Below are positions 52,356-61,856 of a stretch of DNA of 64,000 bases, in pieces (the first letter of the stretch is position 1; each line of letters opens with the position of its first letter). Position numbers and translations under genes: made by a program. The notes under the pieces are model-generated. The model worked only from the letters and a program-made list of their open reading frames with translations, searched no databases and was not told where the DNA came from. The stretch covers positions 124,001 through 188,000 of the forward strand of contig JROE01000004.1 in NCBI GenBank assembly GCA_000783305.1, written 5' to 3'. Origin of the DNA: Sphingobacteriaceae bacterium DW12 (GTDB lineage: Bacteria > Bacteroidota > Bacteroidia > Sphingobacteriales > Sphingobacteriaceae).

Positions 52356-53156
52356 TTAAATCGTACCACTTCGTTCATAGGTTTCTGAAAGAATTTTGAA
52401 TAGCTCAGGGTGCTCCTCCTTCAATAATTTTGGTTTTTGAAAAAAGTACTCTGATAGTACAGCGAGAAATTCGGCTTCGTTGGTGGCCGCATAATCTCTA
52501 ATATCGGATTGTTCACTTCTAATCTGTCTTATCGTTTTACTCATTTCGGCCAACCATGGTCCCACTAAAGATTTCGGGATAAGATATTCGGGGACTCCAT
52601 CAATTTCGCCATCGGCTTTATCAATAAGATGTACAAATTCATGAATGGCGGTATTATGTGAGCTTCCTAGCGCAAATCCTGTTCGTAGAGCACCCAATGA
52701 TAAAATCATCTTCCTATTCATTGCCCCATCTCCTACCATACCTAAGATATTGCGATTGGCATCATCTGTATCAAACTTCTCATCGAATGCATCGGGATAA
52801 ATCAGTACCTCATCTAGATTTTCATAAGCCCAATTATCAAAATGAAATAGAGGTATGGTAGCACTGGCAGCAACCAAGACCTTATCCTCATCGGCTATGA
52901 ACACGCCTTTTTCAGCAGAAATCTTGGTCGTCTTTAAAAAATATCCTACGCGCTCACAGAAACGATTTTGCTCATGTTCATTTAGTTGCCTATAAAACGT
53001 GACGTGTGCATTAAGTATATTCCTAATGGCAGCTACAGCTATATTAGCTCCACCCTGTACGGAATGCTTCCTACCTACATTTTTAAGTACATACATTATC
53101 AGTAACCCTCCAAGAATAAACAGAAGAGCAGTAATCACTAGGGGATTATATTCCAT
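52356..53156 (-). CDS. MtfA/M90-like zinc metallopeptidase with membrane anchor
   Basis: The protein has one N-terminal membrane helix (LVITALLFILGGLLIMYVL) and the zinc motif HEFVHLIDKADGEIDG (HExxH) near residue 190, preceded by ALRTGFALGSSHN. This fits the M90 (MtfA) peptidase family; E. coli MtfA senses Mlc, but no Mlc homologue is visible here. The frame extends to 53270, but the ATG at 53156 (MEYNPLVITALL) puts the membrane helix at the N-terminus as expected and gives 266 residues. It is transcribed alone; the 238-base gap upstream holds nothing else obvious. Confidence 0.87.
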   Translation of the reverse strand: MEYNPLVITALLFILGGLLIMYVLKNVGRKHSVQGGANIAVAAIRNILNAHVTFYRQLNEHEQNRFCERVGYFLKTTKISAEKGVFIADEDKVLVAASATIPLFHFDNWAYENLDEVLIYPDAFDEKFDTDDANRNILGMVGDGAMNRKMILSLGALRTGFALGSSHNTAIHEFVHLIDKADGEIDGVPEYLIPKSLVGPWLAEMSKTIRQIRSEQSDIRDYAATNEAEFLAVLSEYFFQKPKLLKEEHPELFKILSETYERSGTI

Positions 53157-53394
53157 GATTAAACTTAGCCAAAATGTGCTGCATTCGCAAGCTTCAGTTA
53201 ATGCTGCATATCTACATACCACTCTCGGAATAATCTGATTACTAACTAAATTACGAGAATCAAACCCCACTTGAAGAGCGCACTTTTCATTCGTTCCATA
53301 AGTGTGTGCTTATAAAGCAGAAACATAGCACATATTTTATTTGTACGCTAAGATTAATATTTCTAACTTCATTCACTAAAATTGACCAGTCCAT

Positions 53395-53952
53395 ATGCAA
53401 AAATACCATTACACTGACGGCACTAATAGCTTTGGTCCCTTTACTTTAGAAGAGCTTCGTCATAAGAATATCACAGCCGAGACCTACGTTTGGTCACCGG
53501 ATTTAACGAATTGGACTAAAGCGGGCGAAATACCAGAACTGACAGAAATTGTCAATGCATACCATTCGCAACAATCTGCTGGAGAAGTTTCAGCTCCGCC
53601 CCTTCCGCAACCACAGATCGCACCTACCTATAACAGTGGAGGCACACCTTATACTCCTCTTACGAACAACATCTTTGAGCAGCCACCCAAGTCTTATTTG
53701 ATTGAGGCCATCATCGCTACAATTGTATGCTGTATCCCTTTAGGTATCCCAGCAATCGTCTATGCTACTAAAGTCGAAAAGAAATTCTACATGGGAGATA
53801 AGATAGGGGCCGAAATAGATTCAAAAAATGCAAAAAAATGGATTATCATTGCAGTGGTAGGATCGATTATTTTTTATCTATTATATTTCGGGATAATAGG
53901 TGGTTTAGCATATTTTGGATCTACTCAAGATGCCAGTGACTATTCGTACTAA
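53395..53952 (+). CDS. GYF-like domain plus CD225/dispanin-type membrane protein
   Basis: The 185-residue protein starts with a DUF4339/GYF_2-type domain (YHYTDGTNSFGPFTLEELRH and VWSPDLTNWTKAGEIPEL, residues about 3-50), a Pro-rich linker (PPLPQPQIAPTYNSG), and a C-terminal CD225-like two-helix membrane region with YLIEAIIATIVCCIPLGIPA, then KWIIIAVVGSIIFYLLYFG. These proteins are common in Bacteroidota; their roles are not well known. The next gene (DUF2752) starts inside its last codons, so the two are coupled. Confidence 0.88.
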   Translation: MQKYHYTDGTNSFGPFTLEELRHKNITAETYVWSPDLTNWTKAGEIPELTEIVNAYHSQQSAGEVSAPPLPQPQIAPTYNSGGTPYTPLTNNIFEQPPKSYLIEAIIATIVCCIPLGIPAIVYATKVEKKFYMGDKIGAEIDSKNAKKWIIIAVVGSIIFYLLYFGIIGGLAYFGSTQDASDYSY

Positions 53953-54325
53953 TAAATACGTTATTGGCACGACTCTCCTCCTATTGGGAGGAGCTTTTAT
54001 CTATATCTATAAAAACTATAATCCCATGGAGCACAGCTTCTTTCCAGCTTGCCCTATCAAGGCGCTAACTGGTTTTGACTGTCCCGGCTGTGGCTCCCAG
54101 CGTGCCATTCATGCAATACTCAATGGCAATTTCAAAGCGGCTACTAATTCCAATCCGCTTATTATGTTCCTTATACCTTATCTTATCCTGAACTTGTATT
54201 TTATCACACGCCCTTTCCTAACAGCAAAGCAATTGCGATGGCGCAATTTCTTATTTGGTTATCCAGCCATGATTGTGTTGAGCATCATTACGCTCCTTTT
54301 TACGATATTACGCAATCTGATTTGA
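53930..54325 (+). CDS. DUF2752 membrane protein
   Basis: The protein has three or four membrane helices and the family motif CPIKALTGFDCPGCGSQRAIHAILNGNF with its pair of Cys motifs (CPIK and CPGCG). The function of DUF2752 is not known. The frame opens at a TTG (53915), but ATG 53930 gives MPVTIRTNKYVIG, 131 residues, and overlaps the end of the GYF/CD225 gene by 23 bases. The hybrid kinase gene follows 34 bases on. Confidence 0.87.
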   Translation: MPVTIRTNKYVIGTTLLLLGGAFIYIYKNYNPMEHSFFPACPIKALTGFDCPGCGSQRAIHAILNGNFKAATNSNPLIMFLIPYLILNLYFITRPFLTAKQLRWRNFLFGYPAMIVLSIITLLFTILRNLI

Positions 54326-54359
54326 TTATTTATATAGGACATTTGGACGCTTACACACA

Positions 54360-56120
54360 ATGTCAAGACGCTATAACAAATATTATATAGACACTAAAAT
54401 AAGTGTAGAGAACAAGCAGTTGGCTATTTTAGCTGCCTGCCTGGTATTGCTCAATATTTTCAATATGGTGTGCAACATCTATACCGGTCTCCCTATTGGG
54501 ATTAACATAGTGTGTGCGGCTGTCATCGTAGCACACCTTTATATGCTTAGACTGTCCTTAAAAAACATTGCAACAGAACGGTCTAAATTTCGATACTTCA
54601 TTTTCTTGACAGCATGTCTGGCTATTGTGTGGCTACTTAATAATGGTCTTGACAGTAGTATGCCTCTGAATTTCATATTTTATCTTATCGCTGGTCTGTT
54701 GACACTCTCGGGTACATATCGTCTAAAGTTCATTGTTTTTTTCATAGGAGTCACCATAGTCTGCTTGATAACGGATTTCTTTTTCCCGCAATATTTAATT
54801 CCTTATACTGACGATAAATCTAAACATTTCGACCTGCTGACATCTTTCTTAGTCTGCGTCATAATAAGCATCATCATGGTATCATCATACAAGAATGTGT
54901 ATGATTATGAAAAGAAAATCTTAAGCCTACAAAAGAAAAAACTGGAAAAATCGGGAGAGGAGCTTATTGCATCAAACAAAATTGCGGAGGCTGCCACGCA
55001 ATCTAAATCCAAGTTCGTGATGACCATGAGTCATGAGATAAGAACACCATTAAACGGCATAATAGGCACTATCGACCTATTGCAGACTACTCCCCTGAAC
55101 AGTCATCAGCAATTGTTGATGGAAAATCTTCAAGCCAGTAGCCATATCTTATTCGAACTCGTTGCCGATTTATTGGATATTTCGAGAATCGAAGCTAACA
55201 AAATGAAAATCCACTCTTCTACCTTTTGTTTAAAAGCCGCTGTATCAGCTGTGGAGAGGGTCCTCGAACCGATGTTGAAAGGGAAGGACCTGCAATTATC
55301 TACCGTAATGGAAGAGGACATGCCACAATATATTACAACAGATGAAGCTAGATTTAAGCAAATATTGTTGAATATCCTCTCCAATGCCATCCAATTTACA
55401 GAAAAAGGCTTTGTGAAGGTTCACCTTTGGACATCTACAGTGGCAGAGACCTCGTATCTTCATTGTGCGGTACAAGACACAGGTGTAGGCATTAAAGTCG
55501 AAGATATACCTCATCTTTTTGAGCAATTCTCGCAAATAGAGCAACACGTCCATTTAGCCAACAAAGGTGTTGGCCTTGGGCTTACCATTTGCGACAAGCT
55601 TCTCAGCACGCTCAATGGAACAATAACGGTGGAGAGTATATATGGAAAAGGAAGCACTTTCACCTTCAAGATTCCCTTTTCACCCGCTGACCCTAAAATT
55701 TCTACCCCTGGACTTACACCCGAGAAAAACCACCACTCCATGCACAAGCTAAAGATATTAATAGTTGAGGACAACAGAATCAACCAATTGGTTCTTTCTA
55801 AAATGTTAGATGAATTGGGTTATCCCCATGAATGTACAGACGATGGTCAACAAGCATTGGAACGACTAAAAGAGCATTATTTTAACATCGTCCTAATGGA
55901 TATACAGATGCCGATAATGAACGGGGTGGATTCTACACATCATATTCTGGCCCACTATGCTGAAACGGGACAGAAGCCACCCATTATTATTGGTTGCTCT
56001 GCCCACGCTATGGAAAATGATAGAGAAAAATATTTAAAAGAAGGAATGAGCGATTTTATTATCAAACCTATATCGTTAGGGCAACTCAAAGAAACGATTG
56101 AAAAGCTAACAACTGGTTAA
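54360..56120 (+). CDS. hybrid sensor histidine kinase / response regulator
   Basis: The 586-residue protein has six or so membrane helices (about 20-178) and a short coiled coil. A HisKA domain follows with the phospho-His in MTMSHEIRTPLNG (His225), then HATPase_c (LNILSNAIQFTEKG, QDTGVGI, GVGLGLTICDKLL) and a C-terminal receiver with phospho-Asp514 in LMDIQMP and the Lys in FIIKPIS. There is no periplasmic sensor domain; the signal may be sensed within the membrane helices. It has no separate DNA-binding partner next to it. It may be co-transcribed with the two membrane genes upstream. Confidence 0.92.
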   Translation: MSRRYNKYYIDTKISVENKQLAILAACLVLLNIFNMVCNIYTGLPIGINIVCAAVIVAHLYMLRLSLKNIATERSKFRYFIFLTACLAIVWLLNNGLDSSMPLNFIFYLIAGLLTLSGTYRLKFIVFFIGVTIVCLITDFFFPQYLIPYTDDKSKHFDLLTSFLVCVIISIIMVSSYKNVYDYEKKILSLQKKKLEKSGEELIASNKIAEAATQSKSKFVMTMSHEIRTPLNGIIGTIDLLQTTPLNSHQQLLMENLQASSHILFELVADLLDISRIEANKMKIHSSTFCLKAAVSAVERVLEPMLKGKDLQLSTVMEEDMPQYITTDEARFKQILLNILSNAIQFTEKGFVKVHLWTSTVAETSYLHCAVQDTGVGIKVEDIPHLFEQFSQIEQHVHLANKGVGLGLTICDKLLSTLNGTITVESIYGKGSTFTFKIPFSPADPKISTPGLTPEKNHHSMHKLKILIVEDNRINQLVLSKMLDELGYPHECTDDGQQALERLKEHYFNIVLMDIQMPIMNGVDSTHHILAHYAETGQKPPIIIGCSAHAMENDREKYLKEGMSDFIIKPISLGQLKETIEKLTTG

Positions 56121-56250
56121 TGGCTCGTTTATCCCTAAGATTATAACCATTTTTACGAATGATTAACCACAGAAACACCCAAAAATAGAGGTATACAGGT
56201 ACGTTTAACTATTGCCACAAACTTCATGTAGACATTGGCAGCATGTAAAA

Positions 56251-56287
56251 AAAGCGTCCCTATGTGAATAGGGACGCTTTTATTTTG
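56251..56287. terminator. terminator between kinase gene and groL
   Basis: AAAGCGTCCCTA (56251-56262) pairs perfectly with TAGGGACGCTTT (56269-56280), with a T-rich tail on one side and an A-rich one on the other. It can end both converging transcripts. Confidence 0.9.
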
Positions 56288-56309
56288 TATCAAGATTGAG
56301 TGACAATGA

Positions 56310-57947
56310 TTACATCATACCACCCATGCCGCCTCCCATTGGAGGAGCACCTGCACCAGCTGCATTATCATCTGGTTCGTCAGCTAATACACATTCAGTT
56401 GTTAATAACATTGAAGCGATAGAAGCTGCATTTTCCAATGCTACACGAGATACTTTAGTAGGATCGATAACACCCGCTCCAATAAGGTTCTCATATTTAT
56501 CAGTACGTGCGTTGTAACCAAAGTCAGCACTTCCTTCTTTAACTTTTTGTACAACAACCGCACCTTCTACGCCGGCGTTGTTACAGATTTGACGCAAAGG
56601 CTCTTCGATAGCACGTCTAATGATATCAATACCGATAGTCTCATCCTCATTCTCACCTTTAAGGTTCAATAAAGACTCTGTGGCACGGATGAAAGCAACA
56701 CCACCACCTGCGACAATACCTTCTTCTACAGCTGCACGAGTTGCATGCAATGCATCATCTACACGGTCTTTTTTCTCTTTCATTTCAACTTCAGTAGTTG
56801 CACCTACGTAAAGTACAGCAACACCGCCTGCTAATTTGGCAAGACGCTCTTGCAATTTTTCACGGTCGTAATCTGAAGTTGTCGTCTCGATCTGAGATTT
56901 TATCTGATTAACGCGAGCTTTGATATCATCTGCATTTCCACCACCGTTGATAACAGTTGTATTGTCTTTATCAACAACGACCTTCTCTGCTTGTCCAAGG
57001 TAAGAAAGTTCTGCATTTTCCAATTTATACCCTCTTTCTTCAGAGATAACTGTACCACCTGTCAAGATAGCGATATCTTCCAACATGGCTTTACGACGAT
57101 CTCCAAATCCTGGAGCTTTAACAGCAGCAACTTTCAGTGAACCACGAATTTTATTAACAACTAATGTTGCCAATGCTTCGCCATCTAAATCTTCTGCAAT
57201 AATCAACAATGGTTTTCCTGTCTGTACTTGTTTTTCCAACACAGGCAACAATTCTTTCATGTTGCTGATTTTCTTATCGTAAATCAAAATGTAAGGGTTT
57301 TCTAATTCCGCTTCCATTTTATCTGAGTTAGTGACAAAATAAGGAGATAAATAACCTCTGTCAAATTGCATACCCTCAACAGTTTTCACTTCTGTTTCAG
57401 TACCCTTCGCCTCTTCAACTGTAATTACTCCGTCGTTTCCTACTTTCTCCATTGCTGTAGCAATCAATGAACCGATTACTTCGTCATTATTAGCAGAGAT
57501 TGTAGCGACTTGTTTGATTTTATTATTGTCTTGACCGACTACTTGAGACTGGGATTTCAAGTTGGCTACAACAGCAGCAACAGCTTTATCTATACCACGT
57601 TTCAAATCCATTGGATTAGCACCAGCTGCTACCGATTTGATACCTGGAGCAATGATTGCTTGCGCCAATACAGTCGCAGTTGTCGTACCATCACCAGCTT
57701 GGTCAGCAGTCTTAGAAGCTACTTCTTTGACCATCTGTGCACCCATATTTTCCAAAGGATCTTTCAATTCGATCTCTTTAGCAACTGTCACACCATCTTT
57801 GGTAATTGCTGGTGATCCAAATTTTTTCTCAATAATCACGTTACGACCTTTTGGTCCTAATGTTACCTTTACAGCATTTGCCAATGTGTCCACACCTCTT
57901 TTTAGTGCGTCACGTGCTTCCACATTATATTTTACTTGTTTTGCCAT
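56310..57947 (-). CDS. groL: chaperonin GroEL
   Basis: GroEL forms the 14-mer folding chamber. The 545-residue protein has [19 protein letters not shown] near 31, the ATP loop [13 protein letters not shown] near 86, [16 protein letters not shown] near 401 and the Gly-Met-rich tail GGGMGGMM. Length and motifs are fully normal. It follows groS by 111 bases on the reverse strand. Confidence 0.99.
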   Translation of the reverse strand: MAKQVKYNVEARDALKRGVDTLANAVKVTLGPKGRNVIIEKKFGSPAITKDGVTVAKEIELKDPLENMGAQMVKEVASKTADQAGDGTTTATVLAQAIIAPGIKSVAAGANPMDLKRGIDKAVAAVVANLKSQSQVVGQDNNKIKQVATISANNDEVIGSLIATAMEKVGNDGVITVEEAKGTETEVKTVEGMQFDRGYLSPYFVTNSDKMEAELENPYILIYDKKISNMKELLPVLEKQVQTGKPLLIIAEDLDGEALATLVVNKIRGSLKVAAVKAPGFGDRRKAMLEDIAILTGGTVISEERGYKLENAELSYLGQAEKVVVDKDNTTVINGGGNADDIKARVNQIKSQIETTTSDYDREKLQERLAKLAGGVAVLYVGATTEVEMKEKKDRVDDALHATRAAVEEGIVAGGGVAFIRATESLLNLKGENEDETIGIDIIRRAIEEPLRQICNNAGVEGAVVVQKVKEGSADFGYNARTDKYENLIGAGVIDPTKVSRVALENAASIASMLLTTECVLADEPDDNAAGAGAPPMGGGMGGMM

Positions 57948-58058
57948 TTCTTTAAGTATTTCGGTTTGGGTTTTTCAGTTAAGAACTCTTCGTCTTAAAG
58001 TTCATTCCATTATGTCCCGTTCAATTCTATTTGTGAGATTTACAATTCTACTTTTCAA

Positions 58059-58334
58059 TTACAATACTGCGTATATATCAGCTTCACGCATAATCAGATA
58101 TTCCTTGCCTTCGTATGTGATTTCTGTACCTGCATATTTGCCATACAATACTTGATCGCCAACTTTAACAGTAAGAGGCTCATCTACTTTTCCATTACCT
58201 ACAGCGACCACAGTACCACTTTGAGGTTTTTCTTTAGCTGTATCTGGAATATAGATACCTGATGCTGTTTTTTCTTCTGCGGGAGCAGCTTCTACAACTA
58301 CTCTGTCTCCGATAGGTTTAATGTTTAATGCCAT
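58059..58334 (-). CDS. groS: co-chaperonin GroES
   Basis: GroES is the seven-subunit lid of GroEL. The 91-residue protein has [20 protein letters not shown] at the start, the mobile loop [21 protein letters not shown] and [14 protein letters not shown]. The upstream gap to secG (236 bases) holds the secG terminator and, at about 58464-58502, a pair of TGACAT/ATGTCA words in inverted orientation, which might be regulatory. I do not see the CIRCE element. groS and groL are transcribed together. Confidence 0.98.
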   Translation of the reverse strand: MALNIKPIGDRVVVEAAPAEEKTASGIYIPDTAKEKPQSGTVVAVGNGKVDEPLTVKVGDQVLYGKYAGTEITYEGKEYLIMREADIYAVL

Positions 58335-58512
58335 AATATTATTCTCCTATTATATTTTAATTGATTGTATTATTAAAAGTTTACATGAAGGTGTCATCAT
58401 CAATTATGCCAAAGGAAGTATTTAAACTTTTGTTGCCATTTTTGCACAAAAACACCCCAATTACTGACATAGACCCAACTATTAGTGTCATGATGTCAGC
58501 ACAATTTGGCAC

Positions 58513-58545
58513 AAAAAAAAAGCCCCATTCAAATTAGAATGGGGC
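58513..58545 (-). terminator. terminator of secG
   Basis: On the reverse strand GCCCCATTC and GAATGGGGC (58522-58530 with 58537-58545) form a perfect stem followed by nine T. It separates the miaB-to-secG block from groES. Confidence 0.92.
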
Positions 58546-58569
58546 CAATATATTTTCCTGAGAATTCAG

Positions 58570-58932
58570 TTATTTAGCTGAATCGGATTTTACGGGTTCT
58601 GCTGTCGGTGTATTAGGCTTTGCCTGTGACGGATTTAAGTTCAAAGGACTCTGTTGCGCAGGCGCATTGATTTGCTCACTTAGGCCACCTTTAGAAACGC
58701 CCCCTCCTTTTGATGGTCCTAAGATATTTACCGCCAAACAGAATACCATCAATGCAATCACCAATGTCCATGTTCCTTTTTCCAAGAAATCTCCTGTACG
58801 TTTTACCCCCATCAAATTTGATCCACCAGCAAATCCTGAAGAGAGACCTCCTCCTTTTGGATTTTGAATCAACACCATAAGTGTTAATAGCACACTCGCT
58901 AGTATAATCAGGACAATTAATAATGTTTGCAT
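58570..58932 (-). CDS. secG: preprotein translocase subunit SecG
   Basis: SecG is the small subunit of the SecYEG channel. The 120-residue protein has two membrane helices (LIVLIILASVLLTLMVLIQ and WTLVIALMVFCLAVNILG) around the conserved NPKGGGLSSGFAGGSNLMG loop. A polar, Pro/Gln/Ser-rich tail of about 45 residues follows, longer than in E. coli. It is the last gene of the reverse-strand block, 13 bases after the TPR-like gene. Confidence 0.96.
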   Translation of the reverse strand: MQTLLIVLIILASVLLTLMVLIQNPKGGGLSSGFAGGSNLMGVKRTGDFLEKGTWTLVIALMVFCLAVNILGPSKGGGVSKGGLSEQINAPAQQSPLNLNPSQAKPNTPTAEPVKSDSAK

Positions 58933-58945
58933 TTCTTTAAATTAT

Positions 58946-60016
58946 TTAGTTTAATTTTTGTTCCAATTCTGTAATTCGGCTCGCAAAGTAAGCATTTTTT
59001 TCTGGAAATTTCAAAATTAATTTTTTATACACGTCTATCGCTTTCGGATATAGACCTTGATCCGTATAAATAATTGCTAATGTCTCTGTGACTAAAGTAA
59101 ATTGGTCCTCTGCACTTTTTCGAGCCTTATTCTCCATATTCAGCTGATCAGCCTGTGGAGGTTTTATTTGAGGCTCCTCACGAATGAATTTTTCGATAAC
59201 TTCATCTATCTTCTTAGGAGGTGAGGGAATTACAACTTTTTCCTTCACTTCTTCACTCAATTTTTCCTCGGGAGATTGCGTTCTAAAGACATGTTCTCGA
59301 ATTTGTTGATCCAGAATCTTTTCATCCAATTTTGAAAGGTCAAACTGTCCTTTCTCAGGTTTTGGCAAACGGGGTTCGACAAATGGTTGATAGGTATCTG
59401 CATGCTCTAGACGGGTCTTGTGCAACCACCATAGAAAGCTATACGGCATCAGATGATCGTTATAAATACTCACACGCTCTTCCTCCATTTCGTCCGCAGC
59501 AACGCTATTCTCGACAATATCTCGCTGAAATTCGCTCTCCTTATTATCCAATAATGATGAAAATTCAAAAGCTGCTCCAATATCGCCAATACCTTCATTC
59601 TGTATGTTGGCATGGTTTTCCATATCAACATCCATCAAAGAGTTTGTTGTTTCCATGGTGCGTGCATCCACTGCATCAGTCTCGTTGCCCATATCGGATT
59701 CTTCATCTGATGCCTGAGCAGCCATATCCTCGAAAACAACATATTCATTGTGACCGACCTGCTCCACTGGAATGATGATAACATCTTTACGCACGTATTC
59801 TGCCAACCAGGCAGGCTGATGCGCATACAGCAAGGCCATAGCTGTGTCCACAGGAGGCTCATTTAACAAAGACCGACGACGTTCATAAGCAAATCGTAAA
59901 GGTTGAGAATAGGGAAATTCCTTCATCAATTGCGCCATATCTCCATCAGACACTAGGGTAGGGTCCAATAATGATTGGTGAAATAATTCAACCTTGGTTT
60001 TACTTATATTTTCCAT
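58946..60016 (-). CDS. TPR-containing protein of unknown role, between lptE and secG
   Basis: The protein is acidic with a long Glu/Asp-rich middle and a single TPR-like unit at the C-terminus (LAIIYTDQGLYPKAIDVYKKL, then ILKFPEKNAYFASRITELEQ). No signal peptide or membrane helix is clear, so it is probably cytoplasmic. The frame opens at 60040, overlapping lptE by 14 bases, but the ATG at 60016 (MENISKTKVELFHQ) avoids the overlap and gives 356 residues. It is found in this place in related Bacteroidota. Its job is unknown. Confidence 0.75.
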   Translation of the reverse strand: MENISKTKVELFHQSLLDPTLVSDGDMAQLMKEFPYSQPLRFAYERRRSLLNEPPVDTAMALLYAHQPAWLAEYVRKDVIIIPVEQVGHNEYVVFEDMAAQASDEESDMGNETDAVDARTMETTNSLMDVDMENHANIQNEGIGDIGAAFEFSSLLDNKESEFQRDIVENSVAADEMEEERVSIYNDHLMPYSFLWWLHKTRLEHADTYQPFVEPRLPKPEKGQFDLSKLDEKILDQQIREHVFRTQSPEEKLSEEVKEKVVIPSPPKKIDEVIEKFIREEPQIKPPQADQLNMENKARKSAEDQFTLVTETLAIIYTDQGLYPKAIDVYKKLILKFPEKNAYFASRITELEQKLN

Positions 60017-60026
60017 ATTTTGTCTA

Positions 60027-60548
60027 CTACCAATTTGCAAATGCGCGGTTATAAATATCTTCTGTTAACATGGTCACGATTTCCTTATTTAGCGTTTCCT
60101 CATTTGATTGTACATTGCCAGCAAAATCCTTGAATCTAGTAAAAGATTGCTCAAAACTATCCTCAGTCTTCTTCTGATTGGTATATGTAACTTTCACAGT
60201 AATTGACAGCCGGTTCAAGGCTGCCCTATCCGACCCCGCTTCTACCGCTGCAGGAGTAATGCTATAATCGGTAATAAACCCTTCAAAAACAGCATCGCCA
60301 CCTGTATTCACTTGGCTCAGTCTAGACTGATTACGAATCCGTTCCTTGAGCCCTTCTGTAAATGTCTGACTCAACGTAGCATATACCATCGGTGCAATGT
60401 TTTCAAAGAATTGCACATTTACCGTCTTCATATCAGGGGGAATAGACCCACCTGTAAAACTGTATTTTACACCGCAACTACTTACTGTCAATAGCAACAC
60501 GACCAAGGTCAACGTCAAATCAAAATAGACTTTCTTGAATCTACTCAT
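60027..60548 (-). CDS. lptE: LPS-assembly lipoprotein LptE
   Basis: LptE plugs the LptD barrel that places LPS at the cell surface. The 173-residue protein has a lipoprotein signal (LVVLLLTVSSCG, Cys26), then the LptE pattern YSFTGGSIPPDMKTVNVQFF and the helix-strand end NEETLNKEIVTMLTEDIYNR. The Bacteroidota LptE family (about 165-180 residues) fits well. It starts six bases after the sigma-54 activator gene on the same strand. Confidence 0.9.
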   Translation of the reverse strand: MSRFKKVYFDLTLTLVVLLLTVSSCGVKYSFTGGSIPPDMKTVNVQFFENIAPMVYATLSQTFTEGLKERIRNQSRLSQVNTGGDAVFEGFITDYSITPAAVEAGSDRAALNRLSITVKVTYTNQKKTEDSFEQSFTRFKDFAGNVQSNEETLNKEIVTMLTEDIYNRAFANW

Positions 60549-60554
60549 GGCTGA

Positions 60555-61811
60555 TTATTCTAAATTTAAGTCTTTTATTTTTCGATATAATGTACGTTCG
60601 GAAATTCCCAACTCTTGGGCAGCAGCCTTTCGCTTACCTTTATGCTTTCGCAATGCTTTTTTTATCATATCAGACTCCTTTTCAACTAAAGAAAGAGATT
60701 CTTCGACTTCTTCCACATCTTGTGTGTCATAGGAATTAAAATCCACATTTGGGGCATGCGCTGGTCGTGCATTATGGATGGTCCATGCAGACTCCGATTG
60801 TTCTGGCAAAATGGATGCCGCAGGCTTTACCTCCTGATATAGTTGATTGATATAGGGTGAATTTTGATCAAAAGTATTGGGATTGACTCCTTTTTGAATC
60901 AATTCAACGACCAATTTCTTCAAATCTACCATATCTTTTTTCATATCGAAGAGTACTTTATACAAGATGTCTCGTTCTGAAAAATCGTCTTTTTGTGCAT
61001 TCTGAGGAACAAACACAGGTAGGTTAGAATGCTCGGCAGGAATGTAATGCTGTAAAATTTCGGCATTCACGATTCGTTCCTTTTCCAATACTGCAATTTG
61101 CTCAGCAATATTCTTCAATTGACGAACGTTTCCTGGCCAGCTGTAATTCATTAACATATGCTGGGCATCGTCAGTCAGTTGGACTCCTGGACTCCGGTAC
61201 TTATCCGCAAAATCAACCACAAATTTACGAAAAAGCAAATTGATATCTTCCTTACGTTCCCGTAAAGCAGGTATCTTTAAAGGTACCGTATTCAGTCTAT
61301 AATACAGGTCTTCTCTGAATTTTCCTTTCTTAACTGCTTCATACATATCGACATTCGTCGCAGCCACGACCCTCACATTCGTCTTTTGAACCTTCGAGGA
61401 ACCTACACGAATGTATTCTCCACTCTCCAATACCCTTAAGAGTCTAGCCTGCGTACCTAGAGGCAGCTCACCCACCTCATCTAAGAATATAGTACCGCCA
61501 TCTACGACTTCAAAATATCCTTTTCTGGCTTCATGGGCGCCCGTGAAAGACCCTTTTTCATGACCAAAGAGCTCAGAATCGATTGTTCCTTCTGGAATAG
61601 CACCACAGTTGACAGCTATAAATGGTCCGTGTTTGCGGGCACTCAGTTGATGAATAATATGTGAAAATACTTCTTTACCACTACCGCTCTCTCCTTGAAT
61701 CAATACCGAAATATCCGTTGGAGCTACTTGTCTAGCTACATCAATCGCCCTATTCAACAAAGGCGAATTGCCAATTATACCAAATCTATTCTTTATATCT
61801 TGATTGTCCAC
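60555..61811 (-). CDS. sigma-54-dependent transcriptional activator without receiver domain
   Basis: The 418-residue protein begins with the AAA+ domain (IIGNSPLLNRAIDVARQVA near 12, Walker A GESGSGKEVF near 40, the sigma-54 contact loop GSFTGA near 85, Walker B GTIFLDEVGELPLGTQARLLR near 110). It ends with a Fis-type helix-turn-helix (RKAAAQELGISERTLYRKIKDL). There is no receiver or GAF domain. It is encoded between miaB and lptE, which suggests a role in envelope control, but its targets are unknown. Confidence 0.93.
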   Translation of the reverse strand: MDNQDIKNRFGIIGNSPLLNRAIDVARQVAPTDISVLIQGESGSGKEVFSHIIHQLSARKHGPFIAVNCGAIPEGTIDSELFGHEKGSFTGAHEARKGYFEVVDGGTIFLDEVGELPLGTQARLLRVLESGEYIRVGSSKVQKTNVRVVAATNVDMYEAVKKGKFREDLYYRLNTVPLKIPALRERKEDINLLFRKFVVDFADKYRSPGVQLTDDAQHMLMNYSWPGNVRQLKNIAEQIAVLEKERIVNAEILQHYIPAEHSNLPVFVPQNAQKDDFSERDILYKVLFDMKKDMVDLKKLVVELIQKGVNPNTFDQNSPYINQLYQEVKPAASILPEQSESAWTIHNARPAHAPNVDFNSYDTQDVEEVEESLSLVEKESDMIKKALRKHKGKRKAAAQELGISERTLYRKIKDLNLE

Positions 61812-61856
61812 AGTGTATATCTTGTTTAAGAAAATTTTTCGGGTGGCTCGTATATT

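Noticed and set aside
57562..58155. 197-codon open frame on the plus strand opposite groL/groS
   Set aside because: It mirrors the codon pattern of groL and groS on the other strand and has no recognisable domain or start signal.
58335..58569. CIRCE element upstream of groES
   Set aside because: I searched for TTAGCACTC with GAGTGCTAA and found no match in the gap.
59332..59775. 147-codon plus-strand frame opposite the TPR-like gene
   Set aside because: Low-complexity translation, no start context; the reverse-strand gene is supported by position and C-terminal TPR.
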